Shown here: positions 7,399 to 15,680 of the stretch, piece by piece
How positions within the stretch are numbered: position 1 is the stretch's first letter
Layout: each line of letters starts with the position of its first letter
Source: Pseudomonadota bacterium
Lineage (GTDB): Bacteria > Desulfobacterota > Desulfobulbia > Desulfobulbales > SURF-16
Assembly: GCA_018816555.1 (NCBI GenBank)
Contig: JAHIVT010000007.1
Span: forward strand, 1 to 36,355
Direction: 5' to 3'
Length of the DNA stretch: 36,355 nt
Program-made: the position numbers and the translations under genes
The notes under the pieces: model-generated
Told to the model about the DNA's origin: nothing
Databases searched by the model: none
Seen by the model: only the letters and a program-made list of their open reading frames with translations

Positions 7399-7937
7399 AT
7401 ATTCAATTGTAAGCAAATTGTAAAAAAAATGATCACCTGGAAATTTGATGGCTTCGCAAAAAAAAGTCCTGACCAGGAATTTTTGTGACGATAAATCAAG
7501 GACTTGCCCACTTTACGGCGGGCGGTTTTTTACCCGCAAGGGGCATAAACACCCTCAAGGGCATAAAGGCGAGACAGTCAAATTTCAGCAAATCTCCGCG
7601 GGAGATGCAGAGAATTTCCTGCTCGTTCTCCAGAGTCGGCCGGGGAGATTCCTGATCTCTATGGAATGTCTTGTCCTGGGCCTTGAAAGGGTAACAATGG
7701 TGATCAGATAAAAAATGTTGTCTGCTGGGTTGCTGGGTTATCAATACAATAGCGTCATAAGTTCGAGGCGCTCATCCAGGCGCGAAACGAGCGAGGAGCC
7801 GGCGGAGCCGCCTTGCCGCGCTGTGTATAATAATAACCCTGGATTCTTTAGGCCCGTCACAAAGAAATGCTTGCAAGAGGAGTGGTGCGTGAAGCGCACT
7901 TAAAATACAATACAAAATTATTGGGGGGGGGAAAAAA
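7399..7937. other. Gene-poor spacer with repeat fragments and a doubtful 88-codon ORF
   Basis: Contents visible: inverted arms AAGTCCT (7464-7470) and AGGACTT (7499-7505), a GCGGG/CCCGC stem near 7517-7540, and two near-copies of AAGGGGCATAAA 18 bp apart (about 7539 and 7557). GATGGCTTCGCAAAAA at 7447 looks like an end of a dispersed repeat. An open frame at 7445-7711 could encode 88 residues, but it has no good ribosome site or family-like sequence and probably is not a gene. The remaining part up to 7937 is GC-rich around 7760-7820 and otherwise featureless. Confidence 0.4.
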
Positions 7938-8243
7938 ATGAAATGGCGAATTGTCTGCTGTATGGCATTGGCCACAGCACTATCGACCACCGCTGTATAC
8001 GCTGATGGTGGGGCACTTTTTCGGCAGAAATGCGGTTCCTGTCACCAGAAGGGCGGGCAGGCTCCACCCGTGAATCCGGCGGATAAGGCCGCTGTGGTTT
8101 GGCAAAAGTTTTTTGACAGAAACCGACACGCTACCGATATATCGGGAGTTTTAACTGCTGATGAACTGCAGAGCGTTATCGAGTATCTCAAGCAATTTGC
8201 CGCAGACAGTGACCGTCCGGAGACCGCGGCTATTCCAAAGTAA
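7938..8243 (+). CDS. Small periplasmic monoheme cytochrome c
   Basis: A 101-residue exported electron carrier. A signal peptide occupies about residues 1-22 (MKWRIVCCMALATALSTTAVYA, Ala-X-Ala-like cut). The single haem site CGSCH is at residues 32-36, soon after the mature N-terminus, in GGALFRQKCGSCHQKGG. No Met follows the haem site, so the usual His/Met ligation of class I cytochromes is not possible. His64 in DRNRHATDISG is the candidate distal ligand. The C-terminus, ADELQSVIEYLKQFAADS, is the typical last helix. A G-rich run ending GGGGGG stands just before the ATG as ribosome site. The outer-membrane protein gene follows after 23 bp, so the pair is probably one transcript. Confidence 0.88.
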   Translation: MKWRIVCCMALATALSTTAVYADGGALFRQKCGSCHQKGGQAPPVNPADKAAVVWQKFFDRNRHATDISGVLTADELQSVIEYLKQFAADSDRPETAAIPK

Positions 8244-8266
8244 AAGTATCATAAGGGAGAAAAGAG

Positions 8267-9793
8267 ATGAAAAAATACTTACTGACAGCAGGAGCGCTGC
8301 TGTTGTGGTCGGGAACAGCTTTGGCGGGAGGGGCAGATACCGTTACCATACCTGCAAATACCTATAAAGCCATTATGGACAGACTGGATGCCCTGCAGAA
8401 AAGGGTTGATATGCTGGAGGAGGGCGGCAAAACGGCCCCGGCGCCGGCTCCTGCCGTTGTCACCCGTGAGGAATTTGACAAGCTGAACGGTGATATCAAT
8501 AATATCTATGACACCCTTGATGTGGTGGAAACCAAAACTCTGAAAGACCGCATCAACTGGGGTGCCGAAATGCGAACCCGGGTGGACAATTACAAGTTGT
8601 CGGATCTTGGTCTCAATGATGTCCAGATAAAATATGTGAACGGCGTGCCGACAGCCTCGTCCATGTCCGGCGATGAAGATGATGACAATAACTGGACCAA
8701 TCGTTTCCGGTTGAATATGGATGCCCAGATCAATCCGACGCTAAGTTTCCACGGCCGGATGACGGTTTACAAGAACTGGGGTGATTCTGATTATACCACC
8801 ACCGCCCTGTATAACGACATGAACAGTGCCCACCGTCCGGGAACAAGCGGGGTCAAGCTTGACCGCGCCTATGTCGACTGGGTCCCCGATTTTATTTTAC
8901 CCATTGCCGTTACTGTTGGTCGTCATCCTTCCTCCGAGGGCCCCCCGTTGGAGTATAAGGAGAACAGGCAGCGCCAGTCCACCTATCCGGGGCTGCTCTT
9001 TGACGCGGAAAATGACGGTATTGTCGTTACCCTTGGACTTGAACGCTATACTGGTCTGAAGAATTCGGGATGGCGTCTGGCTTATGGCAAGGGATATCAC
9101 AGTGACGATGATGATTCATCCAGCTTTTCCTTCTTTGATGATGCAAATGCCGGTGACACCAATATGTACGCTACCTTTCTTGAAAGCGAGATTCCCGGTC
9201 TGAAAAATAGTCTGGTGGTGTTGAGCTATGCCCACATGACCGATCTGCCCAGTTCGTTCCTAGGATCGGATTCGCCTATAAGTGTGGGTGATATGGATAT
9301 GTACGGTATCCACATGCAGGCATCCAACTTCCTCGATTCACGTTTTGATATTTTCGCTTCCTGGGCAGCGAACAGAACTGATGCCAATGGTGAATTTGTT
9401 GATTATTCCGCATTGTTCGGTAGGCCCACATACATGGGTCTGTTGTCTGACGGTACTGAGGATAGGAGCGGTTCGAGTATTTTTGCCGGTGTGCGCTACA
9501 CCATCCCGTTTGCCCCGCTTAATGACCCGAAAATCGGTTTTGAGTATAACCATGGCTCCAAATACTGGATGAGCATGACCATGGCCAGCACCGAGATGTT
9601 CAACAAGCTGGCCACCCGCGGTGATGCCTACGAGCTGTACTATATCCAGCCGGTGAACGAAAATCTTTTCTTCCGGGTCGGTTATACTTTAATCGAATAT
9701 GATTATACGGGCAGTGGTTCTCATCTGGGACAGCCTGCTGAGACGGATGCCGAACTGGAGAATTACTACATGTTGATGGATGTTCGTTTCTAA
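8267..9793 (+). CDS. Outer-membrane beta-barrel protein, DUF3373-like
   Basis: A 508-residue exported protein. A signal peptide covers about residues 1-20 (MKKYLLTAGALLLWSGTALA). A short coiled coil follows (AIMDRLDALQKRVDMLEE, about residues 33-52), an arrangement used by porins that trimerise or anchor to the cell wall. The rest has alternating short aromatic-bounded strands and Asp/Gly-rich loops, and the protein ends in MDVRF with the terminal Phe expected for Bam-inserted barrels. It resembles the DUF3373 family of Desulfobacterota and Campylobacterota as I remember it; the function of that family is unknown. AGGGAGA lies just before the ATG. The linked cytochrome suggests a role around periplasmic redox chemistry or solute uptake serving it, which is inference. 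Confidence 0.8.
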   Translation: MKKYLLTAGALLLWSGTALAGGADTVTIPANTYKAIMDRLDALQKRVDMLEEGGKTAPAPAPAVVTREEFDKLNGDINNIYDTLDVVETKTLKDRINWGAEMRTRVDNYKLSDLGLNDVQIKYVNGVPTASSMSGDEDDDNNWTNRFRLNMDAQINPTLSFHGRMTVYKNWGDSDYTTTALYNDMNSAHRPGTSGVKLDRAYVDWVPDFILPIAVTVGRHPSSEGPPLEYKENRQRQSTYPGLLFDAENDGIVVTLGLERYTGLKNSGWRLAYGKGYHSDDDDSSSFSFFDDANAGDTNMYATFLESEIPGLKNSLVVLSYAHMTDLPSSFLGSDSPISVGDMDMYGIHMQASNFLDSRFDIFASWAANRTDANGEFVDYSALFGRPTYMGLLSDGTEDRSGSSIFAGVRYTIPFAPLNDPKIGFEYNHGSKYWMSMTMASTEMFNKLATRGDAYELYYIQPVNENLFFRVGYTLIEYDYTGSGSHLGQPAETDAELENYYMLMDVRF

Positions 9794-9866
9794 GTAACCG
9801 GCAGATATCGCAGATGGAATCTGCTGGTTGTTAAACTGCATTGACAGAAAATCAGGTCTGTTTGGG

Positions 9867-9904
9867 ATAGGCCGCTCATCTTTTTTGATGGGCGGTCTAT
9901 TTTA
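9867..9904 (+). terminator. Rho-independent terminator after the cytochrome/OMP operon
   Basis: ATAGGCCGCTCATC and GATGGGCGGTCTAT pair with few mismatches around a TTTTTT loop, followed by TTTA. It begins about 75 bp after the DUF3373-like stop codon and closes that transcript before the chemoreceptor gene. Confidence 0.75.
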
Positions 9905-9936
9905 TTGAAAAGAGTTAATATAATAACGTGGGAATC

Positions 9937-9945
9937 TGTTATAAT
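9937..9945 (+). promoter_or_regulatory. Extended -10 promoter for the chemoreceptor
   Basis: TGTTATAAT is a perfect extended -10 element (TG, one base, TATAAT). A weak -35 (TTAATA at 9915-9920) lies 19 bp upstream, which is acceptable for an extended -10. A start around 9952 would leave a leader of about 47 nt before the ATG at 9999. There is no flagellar sigma-28 pattern. Confidence 0.5.
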
Positions 9946-9998
9946 TTCCATTGACAGTGTGAAAATATATCAGATCCTGCAACCGGAGTTTGCTGAAT

Positions 9999-12011
9999 AT
10001 GACCAGGAAAATACCACCGCAATTTTCTTTCCGGGGCTCCTTGAAGCTTAAAATCCTTATCCCATCGTTTATCATCATTTTTTTTCTTATTGCCATTGCT
10101 TCACTGAGTTTTAAGAATTTCCATTCGCTCGGGGCAACCGTTTCCGAGATTATCCACAGTTCGGAAAAGACGCTGACTTCGGAAAACAGGTTGACCACGC
10201 TTATCGGCCAGACCCAGCAGACTGCCAGCCGTTATTTTTATTTTATGAACGATGCTGATCGGGATGAGGCGAAAAGCACCATTGCCGAGTTGAAATCACT
10301 GGAGTCCATTGCCGGTGATGAACCGGTTATGGGCGCCCTTACTCAACTTGAGCAGCTTATTGATGCGGCAGGGGTTCGTTTTGAGGCCCTGGCTAAACAG
10401 CAGAATTCCGCTATCGCCCTGATCAAGGAAATTCGTTCAGGTCTCTCCGGCGTTCCCACTGAAAAGGGAAATGAAATATTAAGTGTGATAGATTTGGTCT
10501 CAGCTGATATGAAAGACCCTGTCCCTGAAAACAAGGCCGAGATTGAGCTGGAATTTGAGCAGGTGATGCCCGGTATTTCCGGTGATCTGAAATTTAATCT
10601 GGAGGATTTTTCAGACATATGGGCCGGCCATAGCGCCGTAGCTCTCAAACTTCGTTCAGACACCACCCAGGCTCTGCAGGATACCTTGAATACCCTGCGC
10701 ACGTTTCAGGCAAATCATATCAAGATGAGTCAGGAGCAAATGGGACAAGTCAGGCAGAAAACCCTGCAGCAGATAAATTCCGCCGGTGTGGTCATGGGGG
10801 TGGTCGGTTTTGCCGGTATCGTCATCTCTGTTGTGCTGGCAGTTTTCGTCGCCGTTTCCATCAGCAAACCAATTCTTGCCTGTGTGGCCATGGCCAATAG
10901 AGTAGCCCAGGGTGATGTGCGTGAAAATCTCAATATGAAGCAGAGAGATGAGGTGGGCGACCTGGGCCGCAGTATGGATCTCATGATCGTCGGATTGCGC
11001 AAGCGGGCCGAACTTGCTGAAGCAATTGCCTCAGGTGATCTGACCAAAGAAGTAAATGTCTACTCGGAGCACGATGTGCTTGGTAATTCGCTGAGTCGCA
11101 TGGTGGAAAATCTGGCCGGCATGATCGAGCAGATTCAGGAGAATTCCGTCCGGCTGAACCATTCTTCCGATCAATTGACTGAGATAGTCAATCAACTGGC
11201 CACCAGTTCGGATGGCATGATCAGCCATTCGGCCAAAGTCACCAATGCCACAGAGGATATGAACCGACAGGTGGAACAGGCCTCGCTTATCGCCGGCGAT
11301 ATGTTGAAGGATATGGAAATGGTTGTCGAATCGTCGCAGCAGATGTCCCAATCCGTTGGTGAGATCGGCAGGAATGCCGACCAGGGGGCAAGCATCACGG
11401 AAACGGCCTTGGCCATGTCTGAGCAGGCCAGGGTGTCAATGGAAAAACTGAACGCGGGCACCGAAGAAATAGGCGAGATCACCAAGGTCATCCATGATAT
11501 TACCGAGCAGACCAAGCTGCTTGCCTTAAATGCCACCATTGAAGCGGCGCGGGCCGGTGAGGCGGGCAAGGGTTTTGCCGTGGTGGCCGGGGAGGTGAAA
11601 GAACTGGCATTGCAGAGTTCCCAGGCCGCGGACCGTATTGCCCTGCAGATTACCGATGTGCAGAAAAACACCCATCAGGCGGTGAAGGCCATCGCGGATG
11701 TTGCCGAAATCGTCAAAAAATCCCACGCCTCTTCAACAACCATCTCGGAGTCGGTTGAGAGCCAGAGCAGGATGACAGCCGCCATCTCCAATACGGTTTC
11801 CCAGTCCCATTCCGGGGTCAACCATGTGGCGGAGGCGATTAATCTGCTCTCCTCCGGAGCTGCGCAGGTTGCGGAAAATATCCAGCAGATTGATCAGGAA
11901 ATCAAGGCAGGGGGCACGGAATTGCAGAAGATAAGCGCATCAACCAGTGAGCTTGTCGAGCTTGCCGTAGGTCTCAAGAAACTGGTGGAAAAATTCAGGA
12001 TTGCTTCGTAA
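9999..12011 (+). CDS. Methyl-accepting chemotaxis protein
   Basis: Membrane chemoreceptor of 670 residues. TM1 is at about 18-38 ([20 protein letters not shown]). The periplasmic sensor, about 39-260, is alpha-helical like a four-helix-bundle/HBM-type domain. TM2 is at about 261-285 and a HAMP domain follows. The signalling hairpin tip lies near 490-537, with [20 protein letters not shown] and [15 protein letters not shown]. The C-terminus stops at VEKFRIAS with no CheR/CheB-tethering pentapeptide. I use the ATG at 9999, which has CGGAG ten bases upstream; the in-frame TTG at 9990 is only one base from that site. The ligand cannot be read from sequence. The gene stands alone, with no che genes nearby, and converges on an HD-GYP gene. 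Confidence 0.92.
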   Translation: MTRKIPPQFSFRGSLKLKILIPSFIIIFFLIAIASLSFKNFHSLGATVSEIIHSSEKTLTSENRLTTLIGQTQQTASRYFYFMNDADRDEAKSTIAELKSLESIAGDEPVMGALTQLEQLIDAAGVRFEALAKQQNSAIALIKEIRSGLSGVPTEKGNEILSVIDLVSADMKDPVPENKAEIELEFEQVMPGISGDLKFNLEDFSDIWAGHSAVALKLRSDTTQALQDTLNTLRTFQANHIKMSQEQMGQVRQKTLQQINSAGVVMGVVGFAGIVISVVLAVFVAVSISKPILACVAMANRVAQGDVRENLNMKQRDEVGDLGRSMDLMIVGLRKRAELAEAIASGDLTKEVNVYSEHDVLGNSLSRMVENLAGMIEQIQENSVRLNHSSDQLTEIVNQLATSSDGMISHSAKVTNATEDMNRQVEQASLIAGDMLKDMEMVVESSQQMSQSVGEIGRNADQGASITETALAMSEQARVSMEKLNAGTEEIGEITKVIHDITEQTKLLALNATIEAARAGEAGKGFAVVAGEVKELALQSSQAADRIALQITDVQKNTHQAVKAIADVAEIVKKSHASSTTISESVESQSRMTAAISNTVSQSHSGVNHVAEAINLLSSGAAQVAENIQQIDQEIKAGGTELQKISASTSELVELAVGLKKLVEKFRIAS

Positions 12012-12058
12012 GTCGCGCAGGAGACAGAATGGAGCAATTGCCAAGTTAACGGTCCGGG

Positions 12059-12085
12059 GAAAAATGCCATGAATATTTCGTGGCA
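12059..12085 (-). terminator. Terminator for the HD-GYP gene
   Basis: Read on the minus strand, TGCCACGAA and TTCATGGCA form a 9-bp stem (one G-U pair) with a 3-nt loop, followed by TTTTT. It is about 30 bp beyond the HD-GYP stop codon, between the two convergent genes. On the plus strand no T-run follows, so it should work mainly in one direction. Confidence 0.6.
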
Positions 12086-12113
12086 ATGCGTTGGAAAAAT
12101 CCCCAACAGCCGT

Positions 12114-13166
12114 TTACTCCTTATGGTCTGCGCATTGCTCTTTGATGCGCAGAATGGTTTCCATATTCTGCAGGAATATATCCAGCAGATCAGGATCAAA
12201 GTGACTCCCTCTCCCCTCTTTCAGGATTTCAACTGCCTTGTCGACCTCGATTGCTGATTTGTAAACGCGATTCGTGGTCAGGGCGTCAAATACATCGCTG
12301 ATAGCGGCAATCCTGCCTTCGACGGGAATGGCCGTTCCCTTCATTTTTCTCGGATAGCCGCTTCCATCAAATTTCTCATGGTGGGTATAGGCAATTGTGG
12401 CGCCCAGGCGGAGTGAGTCTGATTTTGCATCCACCAGAATGCGATAGCCTATTTCCGGGTGCTGCTGGATAATGACAAATTCCTCATCAGTAAGCCTGCC
12501 CGGTTTCAACAAAATGGTGTCGGATATGCCGATCTTGCCGATATCATGCAGTGGGCTGGCCAGCCGGATCTGCTCACACTGGCTTTCCGGCAGGCCGCAT
12601 TGTCGCGCCAGCATCTGGCAATAGTGGCTCATTCTAATGGTGTGCTGGGCTGTTTCGTTGTCCCGGAACTCCGCGGCCTTGCCAAGGGTCATGATCGTTT
12701 CTTCTCTGGCAAGATTGAGCTCTTCCGTCCTGGCCTCAACCAGCTTCTGTAGCTGCTGATTGTATCTTTTGTTGACGATTTCCAGTTCTCTGCGGTGCAG
12801 CGCATTGGCGACATTGATGACAAGTTCGTTCATCTGCACGGGTTTGATGATGTAACCGTAGGCCCCCATTTCAAGACAGTTGATGGCAACATCCCGGTCA
12901 TCGATACCGCTTATCATCAACACGGCCAGATCTCCGTGTTTCTCAACCACGGTGCGCAGCAGATCAAGACCGCTCATAAAAGGCATATTGATATCGGACA
13001 GCAGAAGCGAAAATTCCTGCTGCTCCAGCATTCTCAACGCCTCTTTTCCGTTCTGGGCCACTTGGCATGTATAGCCGGCATAGGTGAGAAGGCGGGAAAA
13101 GGTATCACAGATGACTTCTTCGTCATCAACAATGAGAACATTATGTAGCGATTGAATATTTTTCAT
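12114..13166 (-). CDS. Response regulator with HD-GYP domain (probable c-di-GMP phosphodiesterase)
   Basis: A 350-residue cytoplasmic regulator. The receiver domain at about 8-125 has DDEE, phospho-accepting Asp58 in LLSDINMP, Ser in LMISGIDD and Lys108 in IIKP. A coiled linker spans about 126-160. The HD-GYP domain has the metal-binding HD pair at 207-208 (PLHDIGKIG), HPEIGYRIL, THHEKFDGSGYP at 261-272 with an intact GYP, and AISDVFDALTTNRVYK. Every signature residue for cleavage of cyclic di-GMP is present. Phosphorylation of Asp58 would be expected to control the phosphodiesterase. No cognate kinase is adjacent, so it is an orphan regulator. Ribosome site is weak. Confidence 0.93.
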   Translation of the reverse strand: MKNIQSLHNVLIVDDEEVICDTFSRLLTYAGYTCQVAQNGKEALRMLEQQEFSLLLSDINMPFMSGLDLLRTVVEKHGDLAVLMISGIDDRDVAINCLEMGAYGYIIKPVQMNELVINVANALHRRELEIVNKRYNQQLQKLVEARTEELNLAREETIMTLGKAAEFRDNETAQHTIRMSHYCQMLARQCGLPESQCEQIRLASPLHDIGKIGISDTILLKPGRLTDEEFVIIQQHPEIGYRILVDAKSDSLRLGATIAYTHHEKFDGSGYPRKMKGTAIPVEGRIAAISDVFDALTTNRVYKSAIEVDKAVEILKEGRGSHFDPDLLDIFLQNMETILRIKEQCADHKE

Positions 13167-13481
13167 AACTCAGAGATATTATCACGGCGCAGATTGATTA
13201 TTCAACAAAAAATGAGGAGCTGTTGCGTGGGCATGATAAAAAAATATGCAAAATATATTTATTGGTTATCTATCTGCCTGTGGTGAATTTCCGGAACGGA
13301 ATTGAAAAAAAATCAAGGAAACATTGAGGGACTCGAACCATCTGAAAATTCACCACGGAGAGCACAGAGCCCACAGAGTTAACTGACTATAATCTCTGTG
13401 TGCTTTGTGGTGAAAAAAAAAGACTTTTTACCCTCAAGTGGCATTAAAGAGAAGACTGGTAAACATTGAGCGCTTGACTTC
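13167..13481. other. AT-rich spacer with repeat material, no gene seen
   Basis: The part near 13167-13300 is AT-rich and should hold the HD-GYP promoter, though I see no clear match. AAACATTGAG occurs twice, at 13319-13328 and 13461-13470, bracketing the inverted repeat at 13351-13412. GGGACTCG at 13328-13335 copies the end of the adjacent MITE-like element, so older insertions or rearrangements are likely. Confidence 0.5.
13351..13412. repeat. CACCACGG-type inverted repeat with 9-bp internal periodicity
   Basis: The left arm (CACCACGGAGAGCACAGAG) is matched by a right arm ending CTTTGTGGTG with three mismatches in 19, about 22 bp apart. The left arm itself repeats every nine bases as a CCACAGAG-like unit. 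Sequences of this kind are common dispersed extragenic repeats in deltaproteobacterial-type genomes (from memory). A-rich sequence follows on the plus strand, so a bidirectional terminator role is possible but unproven. Confidence 0.55.
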
Positions 13482-13666
13482 TTAGGGACTCGGAAAATGT
13501 TAATTTACCTGGATCGCGCCCGGATTTGGGTCAGATTTGGTTGCGCCGATTGAGCAAAACCGCAGGCGTAGCAGTGCTCCGGCGAGGATTTTGTGATTGA
13601 GGCACGGCCAAAGATGGCCTGAAGACGGGATGCGTTATGGTATTTTGGTATTTTCCGAGTCCCTTA
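13482..13666. mobile_element. MITE-like element, 179 bp with 14-bp perfect terminal inverted repeats
   Basis: GGGACTCGGAAAAT at 13485-13498 is matched by its exact reverse complement at 13650-13663. Each is flanked on the outside by TTA (13482-13484 and 13664-13666), which is what a 3-bp target duplication would leave. The interior has no reading frame of note, but contains a GGCCA/TGGCC hairpin near 13608-13621. Size, ends and lack of coding capacity fit a miniature inverted-repeat transposable element moved by a transposase elsewhere. The right TTA is, on the minus strand, the TAA stop codon of the mscS-like gene. Confidence 0.7.
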
Positions 13667-14911
13667 TTTCCCGCCCGCCATCTGTTGCAGGTCGTGGCCG
13701 GAAGGATACTGGAAGACCCGGAGACCAAATTCGGGGACTATAGCCAGCAGATGGTCAAAGATGTCTGCCTGGATAGACTCATAAACTGCCCATTTTTTTT
13801 CAGCGCTGAAAACATAAATTTCTATGGGCAGCCCCTGGGGCGTGGGGGCAAGATGGCGCACCAGAAAAGTCAGTTCCTGGTTGATATTGGGGTTATTGTG
13901 CAGATATGCCTGGATATAGGCTCTGAAAACGCCGATATTTGTCTGCCGCCGCCCACCAAATTTTCCCGGCTCAGGGTGATGGGCACTGTTGTATTCTGCA
14001 ATCTCCTTTTCCTTATTCTGCAGATAGTCATCAAGAAGTTCGTATTTTTTAAAATGTTCCAGCATTTCATCCGTGCAGAATGTGATTGAGCTGGTATCGA
14101 TGTATATGGCGCGTTTGATTCTGCGTCCGCCGGACTGGGTCATACCCCGCCAGTTTTTGAAATCCTCGTTCACCAGGTGATAGGTAGGGATGGTGGTAAT
14201 GGTTTTGTCCCAGTTCTGTACCTTAATCGTGTGCAGGGATATATCGATCACATCTCCGTCGGCACCGCGTTTCGGCATTTCTATCCAGTCGCCCACCCGG
14301 ATCATGTCGTTTGCCGTCAACTGCAGATTGGCGACAAAACCCAGGATCGTATCTTTGAATATCAGCAGCAGAACCGCGGTCAGACCGCCCAGAACGCTGA
14401 TGATACCCCAGGGGGATTTACCGGTGAGAATGGAGACGATGAAAATGGTTGAAAGGATATAAAGAATGATTTTTACGGCGCTGATATATCCTTTAACCGG
14501 CCAGTCCGAGGCCAGTTTGGAGTTGTCATATATCTGATGGAATGAGCGCAGAGCTGCATCCGCTACCCGGATGCCGATGATGACGAGCAGGATCAAGGCC
14601 AGCCGCTTGATGATCAAATTGATGTGACTGTAATCAGAAAAAACGAGATCAGCCGCTTCGTATAAAACAACAGCCGCCGGCAGTGTGGCCAGCCTTTTGA
14701 AAAAGTGGTTGTGGATAAAGATGTCATCCCATTGGAAGCTGCTGCGATAGGCTGTTTTTTCCATAACCGGGATGATAATGCGCCGGGAAAACCAGGTAAT
14801 GGCCAGTGCAAGAAAGGCGACAAACAGTATGGTCACCGCGAGATACACCAGTTCCTGTGTTCCTTCAGAAAGACCGTAACCAGCCAGGTATGTGCGGAAA
14901 GTAGTCAGCAT
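13664..14911 (-). CDS. MscS-family mechanosensitive channel, YbdG-like
   Basis: Inner-membrane channel expected to open under osmotic down-shock. From the ATG at 14911 it has 415 residues, matching the length I recall for E. coli YbdG. Membrane helices are seen at about 17-40 (ELVYLAVTILFVAFLALAITW), 75-90, 110-130 and 155-180. The pore segment and the beta domain follow (GGLTAVLLLIFKDTILGFVANLQL, VGDWIEMPKRGADGDVIDISLHTIKVQNWDKT), then a long C-terminal cytoplasmic part with FKNWRGMTQSGGRRIKR. An upstream start at 15085 would add 58 basic, low-complexity residues that overlap a probable promoter for the opposite strand, so I reject it. The stop codon lies inside the target duplication of a MITE-like insertion; the last residues QQMAGGK may therefore be altered. 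Confidence 0.85.
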   Translation of the reverse strand: MLTTFRTYLAGYGLSEGTQELVYLAVTILFVAFLALAITWFSRRIIIPVMEKTAYRSSFQWDDIFIHNHFFKRLATLPAAVVLYEAADLVFSDYSHINLIIKRLALILLVIIGIRVADAALRSFHQIYDNSKLASDWPVKGYISAVKIILYILSTIFIVSILTGKSPWGIISVLGGLTAVLLLIFKDTILGFVANLQLTANDMIRVGDWIEMPKRGADGDVIDISLHTIKVQNWDKTITTIPTYHLVNEDFKNWRGMTQSGGRRIKRAIYIDTSSITFCTDEMLEHFKKYELLDDYLQNKEKEIAEYNSAHHPEPGKFGGRRQTNIGVFRAYIQAYLHNNPNINQELTFLVRHLAPTPQGLPIEIYVFSAEKKWAVYESIQADIFDHLLAIVPEFGLRVFQYPSGHDLQQMAGGK

Positions 14912-15008
14912 AAGTAATATAATATATAACCAATCAGATTTTTTCTTATTCTTACGGGAGGATGGCCACCTTGTCAAGTGCAGGTTCTTCTTCTGCCGGT
15001 GGTAAAAC

Positions 15009-15037
15009 TTGACAAAATCCTTTGATGGGCATAATCT
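15009..15037 (+). promoter_or_regulatory. Candidate promoter for the small-protein/his/engB unit
   Basis: TTGACA at 15009-15014 is perfect. The -10 is either CATAAT at 15030-15035 (15-bp spacing, slightly short) or TAATCT at 15032-15037 (17 bp). A start near 15043 would give a leader of about 100 nt before the Cys-rich ORF at 15143. It lies between the divergent mscS start and this operon, as expected. Confidence 0.4.
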
Positions 15038-15142
15038 GAGAGCTTTAGGTTTGGCTTGGCAATCCTTTTGAGGGTCAGGAGACATGCTTGAAGCCTTTTG
15101 GTGTGCCGTTACGGCAGTTAGACTTCCAGGTCAGGTGAAGTT

Positions 15143-15322
15143 TTGGAGTTGCTTTGCGAGAAATATAAGGAAAAGGTCGATTCCGATCAGGCCGTCTGTT
15201 CCCACCCCGGAGAATACTGCCGTTTCAGGACGTCATGCATGATTCATTTCATTGAAAAGGAAAATAGTCGGGAACAGCGGGTAAAAAAGCAGGAAAAAAA
15301 CGATGCAGAAACTGAGATTTGA
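15143..15322 (+). CDS. Small Cys-rich protein overlapping hisI
   Basis: A 59-residue frame starting at TTG 15143, with AGGTGA at 15133-15138, and ending at TGA 15320-15322, 20 bases inside hisI. The product starts [12 protein letters not shown] and contains [18 protein letters not shown]. Four Cys (positions 5, 19, 26 and 32) and two His suggest a metal site, followed by a Lys/Glu/Gln-rich tail. The Cys/His-dense core does not look like random shadow translation, and the overlap implies translational coupling to hisI. I believe similar short proteins occur in related genomes, but cannot verify it. No signal peptide. TTG at 15149 is an alternative start. Function unknown. Confidence 0.6.
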   Translation: MELLCEKYKEKVDSDQAVCSHPGEYCRFRTSCMIHFIEKENSREQRVKKQEKNDAETEI

Positions 15323-15680
15323 CAAAGGGGGAGGGCTTCTTCCGGTGATTGCCCAGGACCACGTGACCGGCGAGATTCTCATGCTGGCCTATATCAACCA
15401 GGAAGCCTGGGAGAAAACCCTGTCCACCGGCAAGGCCCACTACTGGAGCCGTTCGCGCAACAAGCTCTGGCTGAAGGGTGAATCCTCCAACCATGTGCAG
15501 CTGGTCAAAGAAATTTTGGTTGATTGCGATGAAGATACAGTTGTATACAGGGTTGAGCAGTTGGGAGGCGCGGCGTGCCATAAAGGATATCGAAGTTGTT
15601 TTTTCCGCCGCGTGCAGGGCGACGAACTCGTAATCAAAGATAAACCTGTGTTTGATCCACAGGAGGTATATAAGAAATGA
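15303..15680 (+). CDS. hisI: Phosphoribosyl-AMP cyclohydrolase
   Basis: Opens the purine ring of phosphoribosyl-AMP, the third step of histidine synthesis. The 125-residue protein has the single-domain form (no HisE fusion). Motifs are [40 protein letters not shown], and the zinc/magnesium-binding [14 protein letters not shown] and [14 protein letters not shown] with the conserved Cys residues. The ATG at 15303 lies within the end of the Cys-rich ORF. The stop overlaps the hisG start as ATGA, so hisI and hisG are translated in sequence. No other his gene is in the window, so the pathway is dispersed or located elsewhere. Confidence 0.95.
   Translation: MQKLRFDKGGGLLPVIAQDHVTGEILMLAYINQEAWEKTLSTGKAHYWSRSRNKLWLKGESSNHVQLVKEILVDCDEDTVVYRVEQLGGAACHKGYRSCFFRRVQGDELVIKDKPVFDPQEVYKK

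Noticed and set aside
7445-7711. 88-codon frame in the spacer after the good promoter
   Set aside because: Starts with a TTG-ATG pair without a ribosome site, overlaps repeat-like sequence, and has no recognisable fold. Kept only as a spacer note.
14912-15085. Upstream extension of the mscS-like gene
   Set aside because: It would add 58 basic residues not typical of the family and would overlap the likely promoter of the opposite-strand unit.
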